A stretch of DNA of 64,000 nt from Prochilodus magdalenae (GCA_024036415.1 JAMWET010006803.1:104501-168500), one strand, 5' to 3'. Numbered from the stretch's first letter, positions 1 through 13,059 are shown. Notes: generated from the sequence alone by a model not told the origin. A program made the numbers and translations.

Positions 1-230
1 CATTAGCTAAATTGCTGAGAGTGAGGAGAGATTGGCACCTTTTTTTCCTCTGTAGGTGCTAACCCGCGTCCAGCCGGAGCCCAGACACCTCAGCGCTCCA
101 CACGCTGCCCCAACGCTCCGCTCCCAATAAAGCCGGGAATAAAGCTCAGCCCACTCTGGGATTTTCACAGTCCGAGGAATTCTGCAGTGCGTAAACATCT
201 CTAACCGTGTGCGCTGGTGTGTTTACTATC
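1..230 (+). other. Exon-like, GC-rich segment at the window edge
   Basis: A pyrimidine-rich CCTTTTTTTCCTCTGTAG ends near 56 and looks like a splice acceptor. After it one frame stays open to a TAA at about 201-203 (ANPRPAGAQTPQRSTRCPNA and on), with two AATAAA-like words inside. It could be a terminal exon of a gene to the left, or chance. I recognise no protein family. Confidence 0.2.
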
Positions 231-403
231 TGTTTCACCACCGTGAGAGTAGTGAGACACCCTACTTACTGTACTATAGTAGCCACCATAATTTTATATT
301 ATAATATATACAAACGTGAAAATATATACACACCGTAACAGACATATTAACAGATTAACAGAAAAAGATATTATTAATAATAATCTTATTATTTAAAAGT
401 ACA

Positions 404-462
404 TATCTGTGTGTGCGTGCGTGTGTGCGTGCGTGCGTGCGTGCTTGTGTGTGTGTCTGTTC
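404..462. repeat. (GTGC/GT)n alternating purine-pyrimidine microsatellite
   Basis: TGTGTGTGCGTGCGTGTGTG and continuing GTGC steps form a run of strictly alternating purine and pyrimidine for most of about 55 bp. Confidence 0.95.
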
Positions 463-904
463 TTGTAGTGCTATATTCATGAGGACCATTAATTGTCTGA
501 CATGTTTGCCGGTCCTCTTCTGAGCATGTATAGTTTTTTAAACACAAATCACTTTTATGAAAATCTAATAGAGCAGAAATATCGACTTTGAGATGCTGAG
601 GTTAAGGTTAGGCCTAGATGTAGGAGTTTTTTTTAATATCAAGTCAGGTCAATAGAACCCAATGGATTTCCTCACACATACAGTTTGGCAACCACACGTG
701 TGTGGGTTTACTGTCGGTATCTTATCGTTTAGGTTTGATTGTCCTTTCAAGAAATATGATAATATTATAATAGTGATAATCTGTTATTATTAGAGGCTAA
801 ATTTAGTTTTAAAAATGTTTTAGTTTTATACAACAGATGTGTGGTTTTTTTTACATATACAAATTGAGCACAAGATATTTTGAGATATAAAGATATTTTG
901 AAGG

Positions 905-907
<3 letters not shown>

Positions 908-981
<74 letters not shown>
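908..981. repeat. (TA)n microsatellite
   Basis: About 37 TA dinucleotides. Confidence 0.98.
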
Positions 982-984
<3 letters not shown>

Positions 985-2519
985 AACATATGAACATTTC
1001 CTAAATGTAACATTCAACTTAAAATGTGGCCTTTGCAAAAATGATGCCACATTTTCTATTTTATGTTTTATTTTTACTCAGTACACTAAATTCAGCTGAT
1101 TAAGCACTAGAATTTGCCACATTCACATCTCTGCATAAGATACGTTCACCAATTTGACTGTACAACAGTCAACCTCAACAGTTTTTTTGTTAATTATTAA
1201 AACTTCAGTTAACTCCACATTTTATAGCTTACTATTTTAAATCTTCTTTTAGGGATTGTGTTATATAGTAGATGTCCTCTTCATATACATATACACAGTC
1301 CTGAGAACCTTAGCTAAATGTTTAAACCATTTATTTAGCTAATAATTGTGTCTGCATTTGTAAAAACACTGTATATTAAAAACACTTATTAAAATACATG
1401 CAAACACACATTCCTGCAGTAACACTTAATGAGATTGTTTTGTTTTCTGACAGCGTAGATGATCTCATGAGCTGGTTAGAAGACCCCAGGTTTGGTTTCA
1501 GGTTCCTCCTCAGTGCTCACTGCCATCACATGGATTTAATCAGCCAAACCAAGTTGGTAATAACAATAATACCTTATCCCTGCGAGCAACTTTCTAAATA
1601 TAAATCTCAGGTGTCTAAAACTCCAATACAGTCATGGCTGTTATAATACATGCTCTATTTGGATCATCCCCTGGAGATACAGGTAAAACTACATGTTTCA
1701 AAAATTTGATTGTTTTCAGCAATCTAAAATTTGATTTTTGTGGCAGATAATTGTATAAAATACTAAACGGATGGTTCATAGGTTCCAGATGATCAGTAGT
1801 AAGATTATAAAGCTGTAAAGATCAAATTTGATACAATTAACTCTCGTTTTTGAGAATGACATTTTAATGTTTTGTTTCTAAACAATATACAAACTTTTTT
1901 TTCATTCCTAATCTTATCGTAAATATCTTTTTATAAGTTAGCAGCTTCTTGAAATACTGACATTGAAATTACCTTCTGAGGATCAATTTACAATACTTCA
2001 CTCAGCCTACTTTTAGTTCTTTGTTTTGTTTATTGTTTATAAATGAACTAATATCACTGTGGTGCTAAACAGTTGAATGGTAGTGTAGGTTTATGTTTTG
2101 GGTTTTAGCTTGATGTTAAAGTTACAATTAGTGTTAAATTAAATGTATTTGTGTTAAATAAATCTTAGGTGAGCGTCTAAATGAAGCTCTGCAGAGGACT
2201 CTCTGAATCATTCATCACCAAATGTGGCCCATGAAGTCTTTTACTTATCTATGATTAAAAACTGTAAAAGTGTTTTAGTTGCTGTTATACAGTGATATGA
2301 TGTTATATAGTGCCTTTTATGCACATATATTTTTTGGTTTTGTATTGTGTTTTGGTCATGTTTGCCCTCAGCCTGGCCACAAGCTTTGGCCCACGAGCAC
2401 AAAGATGCCTCCCTCCTCTAAGCCCCGCATCCAAATGCTCCCAATGAGGAAAATCTAATTCTGTTATTATTAATAATAATCAATTTCTGGGTCTAAACGT
2501 CTATAAGCTAGTTCCTGAT
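982..2519. other. AT-rich intergenic sequence, no gene seen
   Basis: No credible coding frame or repeat beyond short AT runs. The 82-codon frame at 1398-1646 shows no domain. Confidence 0.7.
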
Positions 2520-2830
2520 ATATAAATCATGGCGATCGTGCTGGTGTCTCAGTTCTCCTGCCTGCTGTGATCTCTGGTCTGGCGTTGTTAAGCACAGATG
2601 CTTTCAGTACTGTGGGGAAATGAAAGGGAGGAGCTGCTGTTGTTTTGTTTGTTGTTGTTGTTTGTCGTTGCTGTTGGGGTTCCTCTTTAGCTCCTCCACT
2701 CTCATTAGCACAGCCACTTAGCCGTTCCGCTATCAGCTTTAGATAATCAGCCTTATCAGAGCTCAGGATTAACAAACAGAACTGGCCATTAGACCCCCCT
2801 ACCCTCCCCTTACTCACCCTAACAAACCCC
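2520..2830. promoter_or_regulatory. Candidate conserved non-coding element, 2.5-2.8 kb
   Basis: An island of complex, higher-GC sequence in AT-rich DNA, with CTCATTAGC, GATAATCAGCCTTATC (paired GATA sites) and AGGATTAAC. A 96-codon open frame on the minus strand shows no known domain. Conservation is inferred from texture only. Confidence 0.3.
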
Positions 2831-4597
2831 CCAACATCCCACCTCCATCACCAAATCCAGACCAACTAAACTGGAGTTTCCACACCGAAGAAAACCCAAC
2901 ACACCAGGTGAGTGTTTCAGTATATATATATAAATATACATGTATATATAGTTTTAATGTTTAGTTAAAAAGTTAAAATAATTCTGCTGAATTTAGCATT
3001 TTAAAAATAAGTCTTATGGCAGTGTTATAGCATTTTATGTTTTACGTTTAATATTTTTTTTTACAAAAGTGTATTAAAATGTGCAAATGTGCATAAAGAT
3101 GAACACATTTATACACATTTATTCCTACTACTAAAACTGCTAGTACTCCAGTCACTGTTCAAAGCTAAACAAACATCTCCAAAACAGTACTAGTAGCTCT
3201 AAACACTCTTTACTTTCAGTATAAGTCAATGTAAAGATTTTAATGAAAGCCATGTTGGAGTATTCCTATTGGTCAATTCATCATGAAACCTCCACACAGT
3301 AAAAAGGACAGCTGCTGGACGTGATTAAAGCAGAAATGCAAGGCCCTGAGAAATGGAGCAGCATGAGCAGCATGATTAACCTACCAACAGACGTGGTTCA
3401 AAAATAAGTGAAAAAAAAAATATTTCCAATACAATTTAAGCATTGTTTTCTTTCTCCTGTAGAATTATATATATCACTATATATATATTTATTTATATAT
3501 TATATACACTATATATGTGTGTGTGTGTATATATATAGTGATATAGTGTCAGTGGCTATACAGGCAGAATACGCAAGTTCTCTATCCTAACTAAAGGTAC
3601 GGAGGGTACCCTTGAAGCTTCCACCTCAGTGACTGTTTAGTATCTTTTTTTTTACCTCATTATTTGAAACAGGACACAAAAATAAATGAACAAACTGACA
3701 CACACATTGTTTTATTTGTTTATTTACATACTTTAAAAATATATTTTTGTTTGTTTTGTTTGTTTTGCACAATGTCATAGAACCTTTAGTGGTCTGTTCT
3801 GACAACTTCTTAGATGTGTGGGCCTAGAGGTAGAACATTTTTAAATCCCAAAGAACCACCTTTAATTGGTAAAGAATCTGTGAAGCCTTAAAGACGTTCT
3901 TTACACTCACACACTTCAATTTCAAACAGAGTTCTATGGTTTAGCCTAAAGAACTCTTTGAGACCTTTATTTTTAAGAGTGTATGTGGATTCTATAGTTT
4001 TAATGCCTGTAAATATAGACAAGAAGCATTTTTTTTACTAAGCACACCAAAAATGTGAATTTCTACGCTTGTGATTTTTCATTGTAGATAAATAATTGTG
4101 AAAGAAGTCACAGCTTTAATCTTTAATGTCGTTTTTTTTTGTTTGATAAATATTCCAAAACTTATTTATATGCTATTCAGAATGAAAAAGATTTATTTTA
4201 TTATTTCTTTGCTTTAATCGCATTTTCCATGATAATTGCATTTTGAAGTGCAGTTTCCAAACAATAAACTTTTGTTTTGTTGAAAAATTCCAAATTACTA
4301 TACAGATTTAACCTATATATAAAAATGTATATATCTTTTTACACATGCACTTTTTTTTATTCATTTGCTTATTTATTGTTGTCATAAAATATAAATATGA
4401 CAATGAGTTTGTTTTGTATGCTCACCAAAAAATCACCATTTTGTTTCAAATATAAGAAAGCTATTTAAAAAAATCATGATTTTTTTCTCTGATAAAACCA
4501 AACTACTGTAAAAATATGTTCACATTTTTCAGTCTAATGAAGTATAGAAAAGTGAATAATCTAGAATAATCTAGCTTTACATATACATACATTACAT

Positions 4598-4688
<91 letters not shown>

Positions 4689-5000
4689 AAATATAAATTC
4701 TTATAAAATATAGATTAACTGTTAAAATTTTACATTTAAGAGATACAAATAATTTCTGGATTAATTCAGTAGCTTCACCCAGTTTACAGTCCAATATAAA
4801 AAACATGGTTTTAGGATTTTTAAGTTCTTCTCAGTTTTACAGTCTGCTCTTCAGTGTTTAAACAGAAATACAACTTTAAAGTCTACAAACATATATTCCC
4901 ACAATTCCAGGATCCGAAACTTTTCAAATCCAAATAAATTCAATCTTCTGCATAAAAATTATTAAAAATTCATTAGCAATAAATGAATTCCCAGAATGCC
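2831..5000. other. AT-rich intergenic sequence, no gene seen
   Basis: It holds short TA/TG runs near 3470-3540 and the (TA)n at 4601-4684. A donor-like CACCAG|gtgagtg near 2906 has no supporting exon. Confidence 0.65.
4601..4684. repeat. (TA)n microsatellite
   Basis: About 42 TA dinucleotides. Confidence 0.98.
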
Positions 5001-5704
5001 GTGCGGTTTGGGAAGGTGTGCAGGTTTTGATGGATTTGTCCTGGAAAAACAGTCCATCGTCTGAAACTCAGAGATGTTTTTCGGTGTCCAGGACTGTCGC
5101 AGCTTCTGACAGAGAAGAAGAAGAGTTATTCCACCTTTCACCCAAACAACCTTCTACTCTTCCATCTCCTCCATTACTCAGCCGTTCCTCTGTTCCTCTG
5201 AGTGCACTTCTCCACATCTGAGCGTGCGGTAAATTTTCTCTCTGCTCTTTTTTTCAGTCTGAACGTGTTAAAGCCTCACCTGCTGTTTCAGCCAACACGT
5301 CTGCATCTGATTGAGCCACAAAAGCCTCTGTGTGCTTCCTCTCCAGCCCACAACCAGCCTCTCTCCTCAGCCCTTCTCTCCTCAGCCTTCAGAGTGTATA
5401 TTCCAGAGTATTCCGTTTTTATTTGGCATATCCTGACAATTTACAATTAGGACAACCGCTGAAAAACCTTTCGGCTGATGGTTTATTAATGTACTGTGTT
5501 TGTATAGAGGACGTCCAAGTGTCAGGAACAGTTTTAAAGCTTATAATGTTAAGGTTCTAGAAACAGTAAGGCGTTACCTGGAAATGTACACCCAATTATA
5601 ACATTAATATTTAATAATATATAATTAATAATCATCTAACATGTTGTATATGGCCCTTTATAGGACGGAGTTTATGTAACACCAAGCTGTATATATATAT
5701 TTGT

Positions 5705-5775
5705 ATGCATCAGAACCAGAATCAAGCTTCATTTGCCAAGTATGTTCACAAATACAAGGAATTTTTCTTTGGTTA
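5705..5775 (+). repeat. Dispersed AATCAAGCTTCATTTGCCAAGTATG module
   Basis: It matches a shorter copy at 61097-61140 (CAATCAAGCTTGATTGGCCA then AGTATGTTTAAACATGC). Related TTATTGTCATT-type tails occur near 57325 and 60450. It is probably the 3' end of a retroposon family. Confidence 0.6.
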
Positions 5776-6321
5776 CAGTAGCTATATATGTATTATAACA
5801 TATATAATATAATATAACATATATATATATATATGTGTATACTATATACAAGGTTCTACAGACAATCCAATATATAACATAAATATTCAACAATATATAA
5901 TATATAGAGTAAATAATTATTTATTTAATTAATTATTTTGTTTTATAGGGTTTTTAATTATATATGGTTTGTAAAGCATAGCATCATATATATATATATA
6001 CTGGATGTATCAAATTTACTAATTACACTTTAGCTTCTGAAATTTCCTGAAATTCAACTAACAATTTTTCTACCTAGAACTTCACACCCAAAACTGTTTA
6101 TAAACCTTTATGTTTGAGTAAACCTGTATTTCAGCAATGTATTATATATAGCACATTTCTAAATTTATATTGAAATATATCAATTGCATATTAAATCATG
6201 CTCGCTTGATTCAGCTGATGATCTGTTGTTGTAATTAGCTCCCTAAAGATCTTGATATATGATACACATCCCAAACAGTACATTTTTTTAAAAAACAATA
6301 TCTAAAAGTATATATGATTAT

Positions 6322-6325
<4 letters not shown>

Positions 6326-6390
<65 letters not shown>
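6326..6390. repeat. (TA)n microsatellite
   Basis: About 31 TA dinucleotides. Confidence 0.98.
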
Positions 6391-6393
<3 letters not shown>

Positions 6394-6849
6394 TTATAGA
6401 ACACTATCAGCTAAATAATAATGATTCTTATATACAGTCCATCTGTGTCTCACAGGTGTGTTATAGTAGTTATACTAATATACAGCATAATGTTACATTT
6501 CCTTTGGTCCCTTGATCATGAAGTCTAAACACAATGTAAAAGTGGGCAGGCACAAACTTCAAAAACTCAAAATGGTACAAATCATATATTTAATTCATAT
6601 ATTTAAGAAAATAAATAAAAGTTTTTCTGAAGTGAAAAATGTTCTGAAATTGTAATAAAAGTGACCATATTTTGCTGTAGCTAGGAGGACCTGATTGAGA
6701 CCAGGTCCCCGCAGAGCCTCTCTGATCCTAAAGCAGCTCCGTACGACCGGACGGGTCTGTCAGGTTTGTTTTGAAACGACTCATAAAAACTCAAAGAGCC
6801 TCCAAGTACCGTTCATCAGCACAAGTGGCCCTCAGAGTTAATATCATCA

Positions 6850-6966
6850 TCTACAACAGAGAGAAGAGGGAAGAGAGAGAGAGAGAACGGAGAGAGAGAG
6901 GTAGAGGGAGAACATAGAGGGAGAGACAGAAAGGGAGAGAAGGAAAGAGATAGAGAACAGAGAGAA

Positions 6967-7007
<41 letters not shown>

Positions 7008-7140
7008 ACAGAGAGACAGACAGACAGAGAAGAGAGAGAGTAAGAGAACAAAGAAAGAACACAGAACAGATGGAGAGAGGGCAAGACAAGAGAAAAGGAG
7101 AGAGAAAACAGAGATTAGAGAAAGAGAGGAGAGAGGCAGA
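6850..7140. repeat. Purine-rich GA tract
   Basis: GAGA-rich over about 290 bp, with a pure (GA)n core at 6976-7004. Its complement (TC)n lies about 200 bp downstream. Confidence 0.9.
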
Positions 7141-7206
7141 ATGGAAGACAGGACTGCGTTATAATGCAGACTGTGTCTTATTTATCTTTTTCTGTTTTTC
7201 AAGTTG

Positions 7207-7210
<4 letters not shown>

Positions 7211-7288
<78 letters not shown>

Positions 7289-7310
7289 ACTCTCACTCTC
7301 ACTCTCTCCC
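7211..7310. repeat. (TC)n microsatellite followed by (CACTCT)n
   Basis: About 36 TC dinucleotides, then four CTCACT hexamers. Confidence 0.95.
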
Positions 7311-7439
7311 AGTTCAGTCTGATATGCTGTATTATTCTTCTGTTTGGTTACAGTATTGAAGAGCTTCACTGTGATAACACAAATCAATATTTACAGATCT
7401 GAGGAGACTTTAGACTTTAAACAGCAACAGATTAAGGCA

Positions 7440-9050
7440 ACAGTGTCAGCTAGTGGTAGCTCTATAACTCCAGTGTGATCTCTATAACTCCACAGCTACC
7501 TCTATAACTCTAGTGTGATCTCTATAACTCCACAGCTACCTCTATAACTCTAGTGTGATCTCTACAACTCCAGAGCCACTTCCATAACTCTAGTGTGATC
7601 TCTATAACTCCAGAGCCACTTCCATAACTCTAGTGTGATCTCTATAACTCCAGAGCCACTTCCATAACTCTAATGTGATCTCTATAACTTCAGAGCCACT
7701 TCCATAACTCTAGTGTGATCTCTATAACTCCAGAGCCACTTCCATAACTCTAGTGTGATCTCTATAACTCCAGAGCCACTTCCATAACTCTAGTGTGATC
7801 TCTATAACTCCAGAGCCACTTCCATAACTCTAATGTGATCTCTATAACTTCAGAGCCACTTCCATAACTCTAGTGTGATCTCTATAACTCCAGAGCCACT
7901 TCCATAACTCTAGTGTGATTTCTTTAACTCCAGTGCTTCCTCTATAACTCTAGAGTAATTTCTATAACTCCAGTGCTTCCTCTATAACTCTAGAGTAATT
8001 TCTATAACTCCAGTGCTACCTCTATAATTCTAATGTGATCTCTATAACTCCAGTGCTACCTCTATAACACGTGTGTTCTCTATAACTGCACTGTTATGTC
8101 TATAACTCCAGAGCTACCTCTGGAATTGTAGTGTGATCTCTATAAATCCACGGCTGCCTCTATGACTCTAGTGTATATTTATAACTTCACAGTTACCTCT
8201 ATAACTCTAGTGTGATCTCTATAACTGGACAAATACTTCTATAACTCTAGTGATCTCTATAACTCCAGAGCTACTTCTATTAATATAGTGTGATCTCTTT
8301 ATAAAGCTAACTCTAGTTATACATAAAAAACTACAGTTATAGAGCTAAAATTGGATTTCTAGAGCTAGAGCTCTACAGCTCCAATGTAAGCTCTATAATT
8401 GTGGTTTTAGTTCTATAACTGTAATGTGAGCTCTATGACTGTAATTTTAAACCATAGTTCTAAAATTACCTCTATAACTGTAGTGTTAGCTTTATAGCTA
8501 CAATGTTAGCTCTATAACTGCAGTTTTTGATGTATAACTAGTGTTAGCTCTAACTGTAGGTTTGGCTGTACAACTGTTGTGTTAGATCTGTAGGTCTAAT
8601 GTTTCCTCTAAGTGGAGTGTTAGCTCTATAACAGTAGTTTTAGCTGAATAACTGTAGTTTTCGCTCTATAGCTCCAAAGTTAGCCCCATAAATTGTGGTT
8701 TTAGCTCAATAACTGTAGTGTTTCTGATGTATAATTCCAGTTATATCTATAACCATAGCGTTAGCTTTATAGCTACAATGTCAGCTCTATAACTGCAGTT
8801 TTTGATGTATAACTAGTGTCAGCTCTATAACTGTAGTGTTAGCTCTAACAGTAGTTTTGATGTATGACTAGTGTTAGCTCTATAACTGTAGTTACAGCTG
8901 TATAACTGTTGTGTAAGATCTGTAGGTCTAATGTTTCCTCTAACTGGAGTGTTATATCTATAACACTAGTGTTAGCTTTATAACTGCAGTGTTACCTGTA
9001 TAACTATAGTGTGAGCTCCAGTCTCTACTCTATTGTTAGCATCGGTTCTA
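7440..9050. repeat. 40-bp minisatellite with 160-bp higher-order period, decaying into a 20-bp form
   Basis: From about 7570 to 7920, units of exactly 40 bp (CAGAGCCACTTCCATAACTC then TAGTGTGATCTCTATAACTC) repeat head to tail. A variant pair (TAATGTGATC followed by TCTATAACTT) occurs at 7671 and again at 7831, a four-unit period. Beyond 8100 the array decays into TCTATAACTGTAGTGTTAGC-like units of about 20 bp to about 9040. Each 40-mer is itself two related 20-mers. Confidence 0.95.
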
Positions 9051-9224
9051 GCATTAGCACTAGTTGTAGCACTAACTCATCTGAAGGGGCAGCATCCATC
9101 AGGTAAGCATCCTCCTCATCCGTCATGAAACCCCCACCAGTTTAATCCGCTGTGGCTGAAACATTCCTGTTGTTTTTTAGCCTGTCAAACAGACAAACTA
9201 CATTTTGTAAACTGGGCTACTAAA

Positions 9225-9730
9225 TTTTACAGAGCAACCCTCTAAAAAAGCTCTGCTTGAAGGCACCTCTCTGTCCGGCCGTTCTTTCATGTCCTTATCA
9301 GCACTCTTTCCCAGGGCTGACCCCAGCCGGATTAGCCTGTAGGTTCTCCCTGAGATCAGCTGGATAAACATGGCTAGTTTAAGGGGGTAAAGCAGCTCCC
9401 GAACGTGAAATTCACCCTCATGGGTCCCATACGCTCCGCTCCTCAATCTCTCTGGGACTCTGGTTTTTCCCACTCTTCATCTCTGTAATATTCCGAGCCT
9501 CCACTCTTTCTCAGTGCTGCCGGCCGTTTTCGTGATAACGGTAAGGCCTTTAAATCCCGGAGTAGCTCTGACCTCTGTCCTCTCTATTTTTAAACGGCGG
9601 TGTGAGTTATAAGGTTTTGATCTGGAGGGGATTAGGTGTGTGTTTGGCCACGGAGGCTGCAGGAACCCAAATTGTTGTGCTTGGCAGAGCGGCTGGAGTC
9701 TCCGAGAGCGCAGGGAATGTTTCATCTGCG
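9225..9730. promoter_or_regulatory. Candidate conserved non-coding element, 9.2-9.7 kb
   Basis: About 500 bp of complex sequence between a minisatellite and AT-rich DNA. It contains CCAGCCGGATTAGC at 9323-9336 and GGATTAGGTGTG at 9629-9640. GGATTA is the core bound by Pitx/Otx-type homeodomains and AGGTGTG is a T-box half-site. The two open frames (9198-9473 and 9477-9725, minus) match no family I know. Confidence 0.35.
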
Positions 9731-10019
9731 GGAAAAAAATATCATTATCTTTTAGTCATGTTTTAATTTAAGAAACTTATTCTGCTCCTGGACGGAGGGC
9801 ATAGGCCTCCACTGAGATTGTGGGAATGCTACTGGGAATGCTTATTTGTTTTTTTGTTGGTTGTTTTTTGTTTTGTTTTGTACATGGGCTGGTAATATCT
9901 CTAATGTGGACATTAAACCTCTGGGTGCATAAATCCCATAAAAATGTATATGTGATATATACCTTCATTTAATTTCTACAAACTGACAGACCAATGACTG
10001 AGTACAGACTTAATAATTC

Positions 10020-10910
10020 ATAATGCATGCTTAATCATTCAGACTAGATAGCTCATATTTTGCATTAATAAAATGTATATGCTAGCAATAACAATGTTTA
10101 TTACATGGTATTAATAAAGATAAGATACTAGCACTAATAAAGTCAATATGTCACTATTAACTATTTTAATATATTGGCACTAATAAAGTAAAAAACAAAT
10201 GTTAGCATTAATAATTTGAGTGTGTTAAAATAATCATTGTAAATGTAATTCCATTCATAAAGGTAATATATATATTAGCATTAATGAAATTAGTTAGAAG
10301 TTTTAGTTAGTTTATGGTCAATATTTATACATTTGATAAGTTAGCTTTAATAATGTTAATCCCTAATAAAGGTCGTAGCTTAGCACTGTGTGAAAATGTT
10401 AGCATTAATAAAGTAATATGGCCTCATTATTAAAGTTAATGAATTACTTTTTTAAGTTAGCTTTAATAATGTTAATAAGTTAGCAGTACTAAAGTTAGCA
10501 TTAATAACATGAATATGTTCAGATTTTTACAGTTAAAATTCAAATGAAGTTAAAATAAATTAGCTCGCTTTAGTTAGCTTTTAAGTGATAAGTTAGCATT
10601 AATAATATTAATAAGCTGGTATTACTAAAGTTACTTATGTTAATATGTTAGTACATTAGCGATAACAAAGTACGTCAGCATTAATAATGTTAATAAGATA
10701 GCACTACGTTGCTTTCATAAACGTTTAGCTTAGTTTTATAAATAAGAAAGAAACATAATAAGAGAGAGACTTATTCACTGTATTAATACTAATACTAGTA
10801 ATTTAACTTAAAAAAATTATATATAAAAGGCTTTAATACGGTTGTTAGTGTCAGTAACAATCAAAACTCAGCACTGATTAAATATATGAGTTAGCATTAA
10901 TAACTACTTT
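10020..10910. repeat. Degenerate AT-rich repeat, GTTAGCATTAATAA type
   Basis: TTAGCATTAATAA, AAGTTAGC and GTTAATAAGTTAGC recur many times without strict phase. It is either an old decayed tandem array or strong compositional bias. No gene is seen. Confidence 0.7.
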
Positions 10911-11449
10911 AGTATTGCTTTAAATGTTTAAATGTTACTGAGTGTTTACTGATGTGTAATAAAGTGTTTATATAGACACTGTTAGCCGTAGTACAGTCTC
11001 GGTAGAACCGTGTTCCATCAGTCAGTGACTCAGTTGAACTTTATTGAGCTGCATCTTTTCTGAGCTCTGCTCATTCACTCAGACTGACTGATCTCTGGTG
11101 CAGAGGAGCAGGCAAGACAGATAGCACCCCCTGTTGGCTCAGAGGTTAAACTAAACCAGAGTGAAGGACTGAGGTGCTCTACTGCTCCTATAATACACAC
11201 AACATAAAGCATATATACATATGTACAGCATATATACATATTCTCTCTCTGTCCCTCTCTCTCTCTCGCTGTCTGTCCCTATCTCTCTATGTCTCTCTCC
11301 CTTCCTCTGTCTCTCTCTCTCTCTGTATGCCTCCCTCTCTCAAAGGGAGATCTAAGGAACAGTGGTGATTTAGCTCAGGGAGGTCAGAGTGAATGCATTA
11401 AGGCCTACTGAGGCTGAAACTTCAGCATAGTTATAAGCCCATGAATCAT

Positions 11450-11990
11450 CATCAACTAATACACCATCACTCACAGCACAGAGAACCACAGAGAACCACA
11501 AAGAACCACAGAGAATGTCAGATAACTACAGCGAACCACAAAGAACTACACAGAACCACAGAGAATGTCAGGGAACTACAAAAAACACAGAGAAACACAG
11601 AGAACTATAAAGACACAACAGAAGAATGACAGAGAGCAAAAGAGAACAGAAGAACAACAGAGAATGGCAGAAACAACAACAGCGAAGAACAGAGAGTCAT
11701 AGAGAACAATACAGAACAGTATTCAAACAACAGACAAACAATAGAGAGTGACAGAACGGCAGAGAACGTTGTACAAAAAAGATACAAAAAATGTCAAAAA
11801 AATGACAGAATGGGAGAACGACAAAATAATGACAGAGAATAAGAGAGCGAGAGAGAACATCAAAGAATAACAGAGCACCACAGAGAACATCAGAGAACAA
11901 AGGAGAGAACAACATAGAACCATGGAGAACGAGAGAATAACAGTGAACCACAGAGAATGAGAGAGAATAACAGAGAATGAGAGCCTCAGA
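11450..11990. repeat. Degenerate purine-rich tandem repeat, GAGAACAACAGAGAAT type
   Basis: ACAGAGAACCACAGAGAAC-like units of about 10-20 bp cover the tract. Open frames on both strands are low-complexity artefacts. Confidence 0.85.
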
Positions 11991-11999
11991 CTTTGATTC

Positions 12000-12609
12000 C
12001 TCTAAGTGTCTGTAAATGTAGCAGTAATGCTCTTTACTTCATGGTTCAGTTTTGTTTGGAAACAAAAGGATGAAAACTTGAAACAATCAAAAGATAACTG
12101 TCCAATCAGGATGGTTCTCTCTGAGGTATGTAGGCAGACACAGCAGAGCAAGCTCTCCTATTGGTCAGGACTTCAGAAGCTGGACTGGAGGTCAGCGTTA
12201 GCAAGAGCCAGAGAAACCAACCAATCACAATGTGACTTACATAAGTCCTAGTCCTCCTGGAGTGTGATTGGTGATGTGAGCAGGTTCTAGTTGTTAAACA
12301 GCAGCGGCAGCTCTATGTCAGAACTGTTTACTAAAAGACACACTGTAACACTGATATTATTAGCTTAATGCTAACATACTACTGGAACTCCCCTAGGGGC
12401 GCTTTCACAGTGGTGGGATTGTTTGGTGAACCTTGCCTGAAGTTGCCTAGAACAAATGTAGAGCCAAAAATTATTTAAATATTAAATATTAAAATTAAAA
12501 TGATTCACAATGTCATGTGCAGTTTAGTCAGAGCTGAACGGTGAGGATTGTGATTCTGTGGTGTCTGTTTACACACACTTACCAGCTGTGGTGTAACAGA
12601 CGGCCGCTT

Positions 12610-12641
<32 letters not shown>

Positions 12642-13059
12642 GACAGTGTCTGCTCAGCAACAGCCCACAACATCAAAGCACCGCAGCTCCACTTTACAAT
12701 CCATATTAGACCAACATCAAAGCAGCAGCACTTTAAACCACACACACACACACTCAGACTCTCCAGACAGAAATAACTCCTGTACAGGAACGCTCCACGA
12801 TCTTCCAAACTCCACACTGCATCACATAGGTTGGATCTTCTTATTAATATGTCATTTAATAGAGGAGTTACAACAAATTAACATTAATAATGTTAACAAC
12901 ATGCACATAAATAAGCTAATAAATCAATATTAGTAAAGATAATAAGTAATTAAAGTCATGCATTAATAAAATTAGAGTTAGCATTTTTAAAGTTAGAATT
13001 AGTATTAATTTATTTAGCAATACTAAAGGGTCAATTCCAAATGCTCAATTAAATCCTGC
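12000..13059. other. Intergenic sequence, no gene seen
   Basis: Mixed unique sequence and (CA)n. Several frames are open for 60-130 codons with no domain and with microsatellite composition. Confidence 0.6.
12606..12640. repeat. (CA)n microsatellite
   Basis: About 16 CA dinucleotides; a shorter run lies at 12739-12754. Confidence 0.95.

Larger units (their letters stand above)
5001..6849. other. Intergenic sequence, no gene seen
   Basis: The block at 5000-5450 is more complex and C/T-rich with overlapping open frames, none with a known domain. The rest is AT-rich with a retroposon-like module (5705-5775) and (TA)n. 6660-6840 is a small complex island. Confidence 0.6.

Noticed and set aside
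2880..2925. Donor-like CACCAG|gtgagtg as evidence for an exon
   Set aside because: No open frame or acceptor pairs with it; a single good donor is expected by chance.
7570..7920. Regular 40-bp spacing suggestive of a CRISPR array
   Set aside because: The whole 40 bp is repeated with no unique spacers, and the setting is a vertebrate nuclear genome.
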